Shown here: piece by piece, positions 50,749 to 58,463 of the stretch
Layout: every line of letters starts with the position of its first letter
How positions within the stretch are numbered: the stretch's first letter is position 1
From: an uncultured Allofournierella sp.
GTDB taxonomy: Bacteria; Bacillota; Clostridia; Oscillospirales; Ruminococcaceae
NCBI GenBank assembly: GCA_944382775.1
Contig: CALWNI010000006.1
Coordinates: 1-64,000, forward strand
DNA length: 64,000 nucleotides
Reading direction: 5' to 3'
Notes under the pieces: model-generated
Told to the model about the DNA's origin: nothing
Seen by the model: only the letters and a program-made list of their open reading frames with translations
Databases searched by the model: none
Program-made: the position numbers and the translations under genes

Positions 50749-51810
50749 TTAAGCCATTGCACGAACAACAGCCTCGTTCATAGCGTCTACGCCCATGGTG
50801 CAGCTAGCAGCCAGGTCAGCAGCGCCAGCCTCGATGCCCTTCACTTCGTCGGCAGTTTTGCCAACCAGGTTAGCAGCGTAAGCGTCAGCCTGCTCGTACC
50901 ATTCCTTGCCGATAGCAGAAGCCTTCTTCATGCCGTAAGCTTCCTTCTGATCCTGCTTGGAAACGATCTCTTCCTTCTTAGCGGTAACAACGCCCTCTTC
51001 GGTGGTGTTGAAAGCAGCCTGAGTGCAGTCAACAACAGCGCTGGTTACCTTGCCGTCGGTGCCGTAGGTAACAGCAGCATAGGTGGTGTCTGCCTGAGCC
51101 AGACCCTCGCCCTCGTTGTCAGCGGGCAGGGTAGAAGAATGGCTCATCTCGGTGGTAACACCCAGACCCAGAGTATCGCCAGCCTGAGCGCCCAGCTCCT
51201 TAGCGTTTTCAACAGCCTGAGCAATTGCCTCGATCATGTCGCCAACGCCGATGGTGCAGGAAGCAGCAATGTCTGCATCAGCGGGGCCGCCGTGGCTACC
51301 TTCGGCAGTGTCAATGGCAATAGCCTTAACATCGGCAGCGGTCATACCAACAACGTACTGAGCAAAAGCGTCAGCCTGCTCATACCACTCTTTGCCGATA
51401 GCAGAAGCGCCCTTCATGTTATAAGCTTCCTTCAGCTCCTGCTTGGACTTGAAGGTTACACCCTCGGTTTCAAAGGTGCCGTCAGCCTTAACAGCAATCT
51501 TGTTCTGAGCAACGTCGATTTTGCAGTCAACGATTTTACCCTCGCTGTCAACCAGAACAGCAGCAACAGTGCTGGAAACCTGACCCTGACCGTCGGTGTC
51601 AGCATCAGCGTCGCTGGTCTTAACAGAAGAAACAACTGCCATACCGGTTTTCAAACCGCCGGTAGCAGTGGCAGAAGTAGCCTCGGAAGAAGCGGTGCTG
51701 CTAACGCTGCTGGAAGCAGTGGAAGTAGAAGTAGAAGTGGTGTTGCCGCCGCAAGCAACCAGGCTAAAAGCCAGGCAAGCAGCCATAACCAAAGCAAGTG
51801 CTTTTTTCAT
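50749..51810 (-). CDS. PplA-like lipoprotein with two predicted FMN-attachment domains
   Basis: This is a likely surface flavoprotein for extracellular electron transfer. It has 353 residues from the ATG at 51810 (AGAGGAG 8 nt upstream); lipobox LVAC at Cys20, then a Ser/Thr linker to about 55. Two homologous domains follow, each with an ASAIGKEWYEQADA block (135-148 and 298-311) and then DIAASCTIG (180-188) or DLAASCTMG (332-340). Thr186 and Thr338 sit six residues after Asp, the spacing of the ApbE flavinylation motif DxxSGAT. The neighbouring apbE supports this. No membrane electron-supply genes are nearby. Confidence 0.82.
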   Translation of the reverse strand: MKKALALVMAACLAFSLVACGGNTTSTSTSTASSSVSSTASSEATSATATGGLKTGMAVVSSVKTSDADADTDGQGQVSSTVAAVLVDSEGKIVDCKIDVAQNKIAVKADGTFETEGVTFKSKQELKEAYNMKGASAIGKEWYEQADAFAQYVVGMTAADVKAIAIDTAEGSHGGPADADIAASCTIGVGDMIEAIAQAVENAKELGAQAGDTLGLGVTTEMSHSSTLPADNEGEGLAQADTTYAAVTYGTDGKVTSAVVDCTQAAFNTTEEGVVTAKKEEIVSKQDQKEAYGMKKASAIGKEWYEQADAYAANLVGKTADEVKGIEAGAADLAASCTMGVDAMNEAVVRAMA

Positions 51811-51888
51811 GGATTGTTCTCCTCTCGAATTCATCACGATAAATCACACAAACAATGCCGAACCTAGAGTTTGTTCGGAAACAATGAT

Positions 51889-51918
51889 ATTATACGGGCT
51901 ATGATAGAAGTTTGTCAA
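51889..51918 (-). promoter_or_regulatory. Promoter of the flavolipoprotein gene
   Basis: On the minus strand a perfect TTGACA (51918-51913) and a perfect TATAAT (51894-51889) are 18 bp apart. The leader then forms a CCGAAC/GTTCGG hairpin (about 51859-51878). Confidence 0.85.
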
Positions 51919-52049
51919 TTGATTTTGATAGTAAAAAAATGACAGAATGATTGCAAAATCCCTAAAATGAACAAGCTCCTACTTATTTAAATAGGCAGCA
52001 AAAACAATAGGGTGAAAATTTTAAAAATTTTAGAAAAACAAAGACTCGG

Positions 52050-52466
52050 TTAGGTGTTTTTTGCAGCTCTGCGTGCAATCTCATCCCGTTCACGGCAAAG
52101 CTCTGCAAGCAGCTCAGAAAGCGGCCATTGCTGGTTGGTTGCGGTAACAACTGCCTTGAGCGGAATGGTTACGCCGGCGGTGCGCAGCTCGGCCAAAAGG
52201 GTATCAAGATGTTTGCGGTCCAGGCCGTTTAAGATAAGTGCAGCAGGGTAGGTTTCGGGAGCAAGATGCAGCAAAACCGAGGCCTCGCTGGCACCGGGAA
52301 TGCCGCACAGCCAGCCAACGGTATGACCGGCTTGGGTGTTACTTACGGGTTTTACAGGCAAACCGACTTTTTCACAGGCGGCAACCAGTGCAGACCAGCC
52401 GGGTTCGGTTTGGGGGTAATTCCATACTAAGGCGCAGGGCGCCACAGGGCGAATGCGTGCTTTCAT
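52050..52466 (-). CDS. Small DUF3783-like protein
   Basis: This 138-residue cytosolic protein starts at 52466 with AAAGGAGA upstream; the frame extends to 52658 but would cross the divergent promoter. The C-terminal part (ALILNGLDRKHLDTLLAELRTAGVTIPLKAVVTATNQQW, given here only as a location around residues 70-110) resembles DUF3783, a small domain with a proposed thioredoxin-like shape; this is from memory. The function is unknown. It is divergent from the deacylase gene. I see no clear terminator downstream. Confidence 0.68.
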   Translation of the reverse strand: MKARIRPVAPCALVWNYPQTEPGWSALVAACEKVGLPVKPVSNTQAGHTVGWLCGIPGASEASVLLHLAPETYPAALILNGLDRKHLDTLLAELRTAGVTIPLKAVVTATNQQWPLSELLAELCRERDEIARRAAKNT

Positions 52467-52573
52467 TGTAAATCTCCTTTTACGCTTCCACCAATGGGTG
52501 CAAGCAATAATGTTAGTATTTCCGATTTTTTTCATTATATCGAAAATGCCGCAAAAGGAAAAGCATTTCTCCC

Positions 52574-52603
52574 TTGCAAAAATAGAAAATACCGCACTAT
52601 AAT
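52574..52603 (+). promoter_or_regulatory. Promoter of the YbaK-type deacylase gene
   Basis: TTGCAA (52574-52579) and TATAAT (52598-52603) are 18 bp apart, just before the GAAGGAAG ribosome site. Confidence 0.7.
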
Positions 52604-52626
52604 AAACGGCGAAGGAAGTGAAGTTT

Positions 52627-53106
52627 ATGGCACAAAGCAAAACCAATGCCATGCGCATGTTGGAAAAAGCAAAAATTACCTATCAATTTCATGAATATGA
52701 CCATGAAGACGGTGCGATTGACGGGGTTTCGGTGGCGGAAAAGTTGCAGCAAAATCCCGACCAGGTATTTAAAACACTGGTAACACAGGGAGCAAGCAGG
52801 CAGTTTTATGTATTTGTGATCCCCGTAGCAAAAGAGCTGGATTTGAAGAAAGCGGCAAAGGCGGTAAAAGAAAAAAATGTAGCCATGTTGGCAGTTGCCG
52901 ATCTATTGAAAACAACCGGGTATATTCGCGGGGGATGCAGCCCCATTGGTATGAAAAAACAATTTGTTACGGTTGTGGATGAATCGGCACAAAAGCAGGA
53001 TACCATAATGGTAAGTGCAGGGCGCATTGGGGCACAGGTACAACTTTCGCCAATGGATTTGGCGGCGGTTACAGGTGCTGTTTTTGCGGCAGTAACCGTT
53101 GCATAA
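52627..53106 (+). CDS. ybaK: Cys-tRNA(Pro)/Cys-tRNA deacylase (YbaK/EbsC family)
   Basis: This trans-editing enzyme clears cysteine wrongly attached to tRNA-Pro. It has 159 residues from the ATG at 52627, with AAGGAAG 8 nt upstream. Family stretches are DQVFKTLVTQG with the conserved Lys, VIPVAKELDLKKAAKAV, TGYIRGGCSPIGMKKQF and the C-terminal SAGRIGAQVQLSP. The length is normal. It ends well before the purine leader and is probably monocistronic, though I see no strong terminator after it. Confidence 0.93.
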   Translation: MAQSKTNAMRMLEKAKITYQFHEYDHEDGAIDGVSVAEKLQQNPDQVFKTLVTQGASRQFYVFVIPVAKELDLKKAAKAVKEKNVAMLAVADLLKTTGYIRGGCSPIGMKKQFVTVVDESAQKQDTIMVSAGRIGAQVQLSPMDLAAVTGAVFAAVTVA

Positions 53107-53224
53107 ATGCGCTATAAAAGTAATACTACGCCATTTTGCAATTGGTAAATTTGCCAAAAAAGCAGGTGGAATCTTTTGCAACACGGCCATTGTTCTGAAA
53201 AATAAAAATCCGAGGTGAAATCGG

Positions 53225-53253
53225 TTGCATTTTGGGCAGCAACGCTCTAAACT
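53225..53253 (+). promoter_or_regulatory. Putative promoter of the purine operon
   Basis: TTGCAT (53225-53230) and TAACT-like TAAACT (53248-53253) are 17 bp apart. It would start a message about 30 nt before the leader ORF. The match is moderate, and a start further upstream is possible. Confidence 0.5.
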
Positions 53254-53290
53254 AAACATGTAACAACAGTTCGATTTGGAGGTGCGTTCC

Positions 53291-53398
53291 ATGCAGCAGG
53301 TAAGAATGGCAAGTGGTCAAGGCCGCATTGCATTCTGCGCCCAAAGCAAGGGGGAAAAGCATATCCATAACGCTATTACTATACTCGAAAGGCCGTAG
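53291..53398 (+). CDS. Leader ORF (35 codons) upstream of purE
   Basis: An ATG at 53291 with GGAGG 8 nt upstream opens a 35-codon frame ending TAG at 53396-53398. The peptide begins MQQVRMASGQGRIAFCAQ and ends HNAITILERP. It is basic, has no signal peptide, and no amino acid is strongly over-used. The stop codon lies inside the 5' arm of the hairpin at 53389-53423 that precedes purE. This suggests translation-coupled control of the purine operon. I do not recognise the peptide; it could also act on its own. Confidence 0.6.
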   Translation: MQQVRMASGQGRIAFCAQSKGEKHIHNAITILERP

Positions 53399-53423
53399 TG
53401 CAGATGCACTGCGGTCTTTTGCT
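53389..53423 (+). terminator. Terminator-like attenuator before purE
   Basis: AAGGCCGTAGTGCA pairs with TGCACTGCGGTCTT around a 2-nt centre, with G-T pairs, followed by TTGCTTTT. It lies between the leader ORF and the purE ribosome site, so it should act as an attenuator and not as an end-of-gene terminator. Confidence 0.7.
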
Positions 53424-53443
53424 TTTCTAAAACGGAGGATTTG

Positions 53444-53950
53444 ATGATGCAGCAGAAAAAAGTAGCAATTTTGATGGGCAGCGACAGCGATTGGCCGGTA
53501 GTAAAAGCGGCTGCCTTGGAGCTAAAGCGTTTGGGCATTGTGTATGAAGCCCATATTTTAAGTGCACATCGCACCCCGGAACAGGCCGCCGCGTTTGCAA
53601 AAAATGCACGGGCAAGCGGCTTTGGCGTAATTTTGTGTGCTGCCGGCATGGCAGCACATCTGGCGGGAGCCATTGCCGCCAACACCACCTTACCAGTGAT
53701 TGGCATTCCCATGAAAGGTGGTGCCATGGACGGCATGGATGCACTGCTGGCAACGGTGCAGATGCCCAGCGGCATTCCCGTTGCAACCGTTGCACTGAAC
53801 GGGGCAAAAAATGCGGCCATTTTAGCAGCGCAAATTTTAGCAGTAACCGATGAGACCTTGGCAGAAAAATTGGAGCAGGACCGCACCGAAATGGCAAAGC
53901 AAATTGCCGCAAAAGAAGAAAAACTACAGCAAGAGCTGGCAGCCCTTTAA
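53444..53950 (+). CDS. purE: 5-(carboxyamino)imidazole ribonucleotide mutase
   Basis: This enzyme converts N5-CAIR to CAIR in purine synthesis, or uses CO2 directly if of class II. The 168-residue chain has the signature [21 protein letters not shown] and [14 protein letters not shown], plus a C-terminal [18 protein letters not shown] precedes the start; ATG at 53444 or 53447 and TTG at 53441 are all in frame. No purK is present in the window, so the source of N5-CAIR, if needed, lies elsewhere. First structural gene of the purine operon. Confidence 0.95.
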   Translation: MMQQKKVAILMGSDSDWPVVKAAALELKRLGIVYEAHILSAHRTPEQAAAFAKNARASGFGVILCAAGMAAHLAGAIAANTTLPVIGIPMKGGAMDGMDALLATVQMPSGIPVATVALNGAKNAAILAAQILAVTDETLAEKLEQDRTEMAKQIAAKEEKLQQELAAL

Positions 53951-53984
53951 TCGGAACTTGGAAACAGATAAGGAGAATGGAACC

Positions 53985-54692
53985 ATGAAAAAGCTGGAAC
54001 AAATGTACGAAGGCAAGGCAAAAAAGGTATTTGCAACCGATGACCCTCAGCTGGTGATTGTGGACTATAAGGACGATGCAACCGCAGGCGACGGCGCAAA
54101 AAAGGGTACCATTCGGGGTAAGGGCGTTGTGAACAACAAGCTTTCCAATAATTTGATGAAGATGCTGGAGCAAAACGGAATTCCCACCCACTTTGTACAG
54201 GAGCTGAGCGACCGTGAAACTCTGGTGAAAAAGGTGGAGATTGTGCCGCTGGAGGTCATTATTCGCAACGTGGCAGCGGGCAGCTTTAGCAAACGCTTGG
54301 GCGTAACCGAGGGAACCGTTTTGAAATGCCCCACCTTGGAGTTCAGCTATAAAAACGATGATTTGCATGACCCGCTGATTAACCACTATCATGCATTGGC
54401 AATGGGTCTGGCAACCCGAGAGGAGATTGACACCATTTCCAACTATGCGTTCCGTGTAAACGAGGTGCTGAGCAAGTACCTGTTGCAGTTTAACATCCGC
54501 TTAATTGACTTTAAACTGGAGTTTGGTCGTTTGGCAGACGGCACCATTGTACTGGCCGATGAAATCAGCCCCGACACCTGCCGTTTTTGGGATGCAACCA
54601 CCGGAGCACATCTGGATAAGGATTTGTTCCGTCGGGATTTGGGCGGCGAAGAAGAAGCCTATCAAGAGGTAATGAACCGTTTGCTGGGTTGA
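53985..54692 (+). CDS. purC: Phosphoribosylaminoimidazole-succinocarboxamide synthase (SAICAR synthase)
   Basis: This enzyme joins CAIR with aspartate using ATP. The 235-residue chain starts at 53985 with AAGGAG upstream; the frame is open from 53850 but that stretch overlaps purE. Typical stretches are [42 protein letters not shown] and [14 protein letters not shown]. Its length and GAAG-type phosphate site agree with bacterial PurC. It lies 34 bp after purE. Confidence 0.96.
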   Translation: MKKLEQMYEGKAKKVFATDDPQLVIVDYKDDATAGDGAKKGTIRGKGVVNNKLSNNLMKMLEQNGIPTHFVQELSDRETLVKKVEIVPLEVIIRNVAAGSFSKRLGVTEGTVLKCPTLEFSYKNDDLHDPLINHYHALAMGLATREEIDTISNYAFRVNEVLSKYLLQFNIRLIDFKLEFGRLADGTIVLADEISPDTCRFWDATTGAHLDKDLFRRDLGGEEEAYQEVMNRLLG

Positions 54693-54765
54693 TTCGATAA
54701 GTAATTTTAAAACAACACGTTTCCAAGCGTTTCGAAATTAACGGAGCCATGCAAGGAGGACCAAC

Positions 54766-55806
54766 ATGGAAAAAAGTTTTTCGCAAAGTTATGCAGCTGC
54801 AGGGGTAGACATTACCGCAGGCTACAAAGCAGTTGAATTGATGAAGCAGCATGTGGCACGAACCATGATTCCCGGTGTCATGGGTGGTTTGGGCGGCTTT
54901 GGTGGTATGTTTGAGCTGGATTGCACCAACATGCCCCATCCGGTGTTGGTCTCCGGTACCGACGGCGTGGGCACAAAATTAAAACTGGCCTTTTTGATGG
55001 ATAAGCACGATACCGTGGGCATTGACTGCGTGGCTATGTGTGTAAACGATGTGGTTTGTGTGGGCGCAAAGCCCCTCATCTTTTTGGATTACATTGCCTG
55101 CGGTAAAAATGTACCGGAACGCATTGCCCAAATGGTAGCAGGCGTTGCCGAAGGTTGTGTGCAGGCCGGCTGTGCACTGGTTGGCGGTGAAACAGCCGAG
55201 ATGCCCGGATTTTATCCCGAAGACGAGTACGACCTGGCAGGCTTTACCGTAGGTGCGGTGGACAAAAGCAAGCTGCTGGACAACAGCACCATGCAGCCCG
55301 GTGATGTAATTTTGGCGCTGCCTTCTTCGGGTGTTCATTCCAATGGTTTTTCGCTGGTGCGCCGTGTGTTTGACTTGGAAGGCAATCCGGACGTGTTAAA
55401 GCAGTACCACGAGGATTTGGGCTGCACCTTAGGCGAGGCGCTGCTTGCCCCCACAAAAATTTACGTTAAGCCGGTTTTGGCGGTTATGGAACAGGTTGCG
55501 GTAAAGGGAGTATCCCACATTACCGGCGGCGGTTTCTATGAGAACATTCCCCGCAGCTTAAAAGCAGGCTGCAAGGCAGTAATTGAAAAGGCAAAGGTAT
55601 GTACCCCGGCGCTGTTCCATCACATCCAAAAAGCCGGAAATATCCCCGAACGGGATATGTTCAATACCTTTAACATGGGTGTTGGCATGACCTTGGTTGT
55701 GGCGGAGCAGGACGCAGAAAAAGCACTGCAAATTTTGAAAGAACAGGGCGAAGAGGCTTATCGTTTGGGCGTAATTGCAGAAGGCGAGGGCGTAGAACTA
55801 TGGTGA
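54766..55806 (+). CDS. purM: Phosphoribosylformylglycinamidine cyclo-ligase (AIR synthetase)
   Basis: This ATP-dependent enzyme closes the imidazole ring to give AIR. The 346-residue, two-domain PurM/SelD-like fold shows [16 protein letters not shown], the metal/ATP stretch [24 protein letters not shown] and [20 protein letters not shown] precedes the ATG. It overlaps the purN start by 7 bp, so the two are coupled. Confidence 0.96.
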   Translation: MEKSFSQSYAAAGVDITAGYKAVELMKQHVARTMIPGVMGGLGGFGGMFELDCTNMPHPVLVSGTDGVGTKLKLAFLMDKHDTVGIDCVAMCVNDVVCVGAKPLIFLDYIACGKNVPERIAQMVAGVAEGCVQAGCALVGGETAEMPGFYPEDEYDLAGFTVGAVDKSKLLDNSTMQPGDVILALPSSGVHSNGFSLVRRVFDLEGNPDVLKQYHEDLGCTLGEALLAPTKIYVKPVLAVMEQVAVKGVSHITGGGFYENIPRSLKAGCKAVIEKAKVCTPALFHHIQKAGNIPERDMFNTFNMGVGMTLVVAEQDAEKALQILKEQGEEAYRLGVIAEGEGVELW

Positions 55807-56414
55807 AAATTGCGGTGTTGGTTTCGGGTGGCGGCACCAACCTGCAAGCCATTTTAGACAGTGAAGCACGGGGAGAGCTGAAACACGGCACCGTAACACT
55901 GGTCGTGGCGTCCAAACCCAATGTGTATGCGTTGGAGCGTGCCGCAAAAGCCGGGGTGCCCTCGGTGGTGGTATCACGCAAAGAGTATCCCACAGGGCAG
56001 GCTTTTGATGAAGCGCTGTTGAAGGTATTGCAAGAACACGGCATTGGTCTTGTGGTATTGGCGGGCTTTTTGTCCATCTTAGGCCCCAGCGTTATCGAAG
56101 CCTATCCGAACCGAATTTTAAATGTACATCCCAGTTTGATTCCAAGCTTTTGCGGCGAGGGATTTTACGGGCTTAAGGTACATGAGGCGGCCTTGAAAAA
56201 GGGTGTTAAGGTAACAGGGGCAACGGTTCATTTTGTGAATGAAATCTGCGATGGCGGAAAAATTTTAAAGCAAAAAGCCGTGGAGGTTTTGCCAAACGAT
56301 ACCCCCGAAACCTTACAGCGAAGAGTAATGGAACAGGCAGAATGGGTGATTCTGCCCCAGGCGATTGCCGAAGTTTGCGCCCAATATGACACAGAACAAT
56401 CAATACAGAAATAA
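55800..56414 (+). CDS. purN: Phosphoribosylglycinamide formyltransferase
   Basis: This enzyme transfers a formyl group from 10-formyl-THF to GAR. The 204-residue chain has [14 protein letters not shown], the active-site [15 protein letters not shown] with catalytic His and Ser, and [14 protein letters not shown] with the catalytic Asp position. The usual Asn before the His is present (ILNVHPSL). It starts inside the end of purM and is followed after 13 bp by the IMP cyclohydrolase gene. Confidence 0.95.
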   Translation: MVKIAVLVSGGGTNLQAILDSEARGELKHGTVTLVVASKPNVYALERAAKAGVPSVVVSRKEYPTGQAFDEALLKVLQEHGIGLVVLAGFLSILGPSVIEAYPNRILNVHPSLIPSFCGEGFYGLKVHEAALKKGVKVTGATVHFVNEICDGGKILKQKAVEVLPNDTPETLQRRVMEQAEWVILPQAIAEVCAQYDTEQSIQK

Positions 56415-56427
56415 AGCGGAGGATACC

Positions 56428-57162
56428 ATGGAGCGGTTGGATTTATATACATTGGTGAAAGAGAATACCTATCCGGGACGGGGCATTGTGTTGGGGGTAA
56501 CCCCCAGCGCAACAAAGGCGATGATTGCCTACTTTATCATGGGACGCAGTTCAAACAGCCGGAACCGTGTGTTTGATGCGGTGCCCGAGATGGGCGGTAT
56601 CCGTACCATGGCGGCAGACCCTGCAAAACTGGAAGATCCCAGCTTGATTATTTATAATCCGGTACGCACCGTAAACGACAGCCACATTGTAACCAACGGC
56701 GACCAAACCGACACCATTTATGAGTTTATGGTGCAAGGCAAGTCCTTTGAGGAGGCATTGCGTACCCGAACCTTTGAGCCGGATGCACCCAACTGGACAC
56801 CCCGCATCAGTGGCGTGCTGAATCGTACCAAGGATGGCTGTGACTATAAACTGTCTATCTTAAAAAGTGCAGACGGAAACGGCGAAAGCTGCCGACGTTA
56901 CTTTTTTGAATATCCTCAGCCGGTTGCGGGCGAAGGTCATTTTATTCATACCTATCAGTGCGACGGCACCCCCATTCCCAGCTTTGAGGGCGAACCCAAA
57001 CGGGTTGCTGTGCCGGAAGAAGCAGAGGCATTTGCCACAAATTTGTGGAACAGCTTGAACGAGCAAAACAAAGTAAGCCTATTTGTGCGTAGCATTGATT
57101 TGGCTACCGGTGAAACCGAAGATGTCATTATCAATCAGTACGAAGCAGTGAACCAAGACTAA
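56428..57162 (+). CDS. IMP cyclohydrolase (PurO-like)
   Basis: This enzyme closes the second purine ring, FAICAR to IMP, as a separate protein. The 244-residue chain belongs to the PurO/IMP_cyclohyd family, first known from archaea and common in some Clostridia, not to the PurH N-domain. It shows GRGIVLGVTPSATKAM, YFIMGRSSNSRNR and YNPVRTVND. I start at 56428, where GGAGG lies 5 nt upstream; an in-frame codon at 56365 overlaps purN. The following gene supplies the preceding step, which supports the role. Confidence 0.88.
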   Translation: MERLDLYTLVKENTYPGRGIVLGVTPSATKAMIAYFIMGRSSNSRNRVFDAVPEMGGIRTMAADPAKLEDPSLIIYNPVRTVNDSHIVTNGDQTDTIYEFMVQGKSFEEALRTRTFEPDAPNWTPRISGVLNRTKDGCDYKLSILKSADGNGESCRRYFFEYPQPVAGEGHFIHTYQCDGTPIPSFEGEPKRVAVPEEAEAFATNLWNSLNEQNKVSLFVRSIDLATGETEDVIINQYEAVNQD

Positions 57163-57175
57163 GGGAGAACATGCC

Positions 57176-58348
57176 ATGAAAGAACTGGAATTAAAATACG
57201 GATGCAACCCCAATCAAAAACCGGCCCGCATTTTTATCAAAGAAGGCGAGCTGCCGGTAACGGTTTTAAACGGAAAGCCCGGCTATATTAACTTTTTGGA
57301 CGCACTTAATTCCTGGCAGCTGGTTAAGGAATTGAACGAGGCAACGGGCCTGCCTGCGGCAGCTTCCTTTAAGCATGTATCGCCGGCAGGTGCAGCACTG
57401 GGCTTACCACTGGACGATACCCTGAAAAAGATGTATTTTTGCGAAGGGCTGGAGTTAAGCCCTCTGGCATGCGCATACGCCCGGGCCCGTGGTGCAGACC
57501 GCATGAGCAGTTTTGGCGATTGGATTGCCCTGTCCGATGTGTGCGATGAATCCACCGCAAGAGTGATTCAGCATGAGGTAACCGATGGTATCATTGCACC
57601 GGGTTATACTCCCGAGGCATTGGAGATTTTAAAGGCAAAACGTAAGGGCGGCTACAACATTGTACAAATCGACCCGGATTATCAGCCCGAAGAGCTGGAG
57701 CGCAAGCAGGTGTACGGCATTGTGTTTGAACAGGGTCGCAACAATCTGAAAATTGATGCCGCCATGCTGGAAAACATGGTGACCAACAACAAAACCCTGA
57801 CCGAAGAGCAAAAGCGGGATTTGATTCTCTGTTTGATTACCTTGAAGTACACCCAGTCCAACAGTGTTTGCTATGCACAAGGTGGCCAGATTATTGGTGT
57901 AGGTGCAGGCCAGCAAAGCCGCATCCACTGTACCCGTTTGGCAGGCAATAAAGCAGATATTTGGCAGCTGCGTCATCACCCCAAGGTGTTGGGGCTGCCC
58001 TTCCGTGAGGACATTGCCCGCCCCAACCGCGACAATGCCATTGATGTATACATCAGTTCGGACTACGAAGATGTAATTGGCGATGATGTTTGGGCGGAAA
58101 CATTTACGGAACAGCCGGCACCTTTGACCGAAGCCGAGAAAAAAGAATGGCTGGCACAGGTAAGCGGTGTGACTTTGGGCAGCGATGCCTTCTTCCCGTT
58201 TGGCGATAACATCGAGCGTGCCCGTCGCAGCGGTGTAACTGCCATTGTGCAGCCGGGTGGTTCCATTCGGGACCAGCAGGTCATTGATACCTGCAATAAG
58301 TATGATATTGCAATGGCTTTTTGCGGAATTCGCTTGTTCCATCATTAA
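57176..58348 (+). CDS. purH: Stand-alone AICAR formyltransferase (PurH C-domain type)
   Basis: This enzyme formylates AICAR with 10-formyl-THF to FAICAR. The 390-residue chain corresponds to the transformylase domain of bifunctional PurH, without the cyclohydrolase domain. Visible are KYGCNPNQKP, the active-site PAAASFKHVSPAGAA with Lys-His, TQSNSVCYAQGGQIIGVGAGQQSR and GVTAIVQPGGSIRDQ. It lies 13 bp after the PurO-like gene, so both halves of the usual PurH are separate neighbours here. Confidence 0.94.
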   Translation: MKELELKYGCNPNQKPARIFIKEGELPVTVLNGKPGYINFLDALNSWQLVKELNEATGLPAAASFKHVSPAGAALGLPLDDTLKKMYFCEGLELSPLACAYARARGADRMSSFGDWIALSDVCDESTARVIQHEVTDGIIAPGYTPEALEILKAKRKGGYNIVQIDPDYQPEELERKQVYGIVFEQGRNNLKIDAAMLENMVTNNKTLTEEQKRDLILCLITLKYTQSNSVCYAQGGQIIGVGAGQQSRIHCTRLAGNKADIWQLRHHPKVLGLPFREDIARPNRDNAIDVYISSDYEDVIGDDVWAETFTEQPAPLTEAEKKEWLAQVSGVTLGSDAFFPFGDNIERARRSGVTAIVQPGGSIRDQQVIDTCNKYDIAMAFCGIRLFHH

Positions 58349-58366
58349 AAAGCGCCGCATGGGCTT

Positions 58367-58394
58367 TTGAAGCTTGTGCATCTTTTGGTATAAT
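58367..58394 (+). promoter_or_regulatory. Internal promoter before purD
   Basis: TTGAAG (58367-58372) and TATAAT (58389-58394) are 16 bp apart. The message would open with a hairpin, AAAGCCAGGTG with CACCTGGCTTT (58395-58424), which has no T-run and may protect the 5' end. Confidence 0.7.
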
Positions 58395-58463
58395 AAAGCC
58401 AGGTGATGAAACCACCTGGCTTTACCGATGTTTATTGAAAAAGACATAAAGGGAGTACCGAAC

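Noticed and set aside
53107..53290. Possible ZTP, purine or PRPP riboswitch before purE
   Set aside because: I looked for the conserved CCGCCUGGGC of ZTP aptamers and for purine-aptamer loops. Neither is present; only small hairpins such as GTTGC/GCAAC occur.
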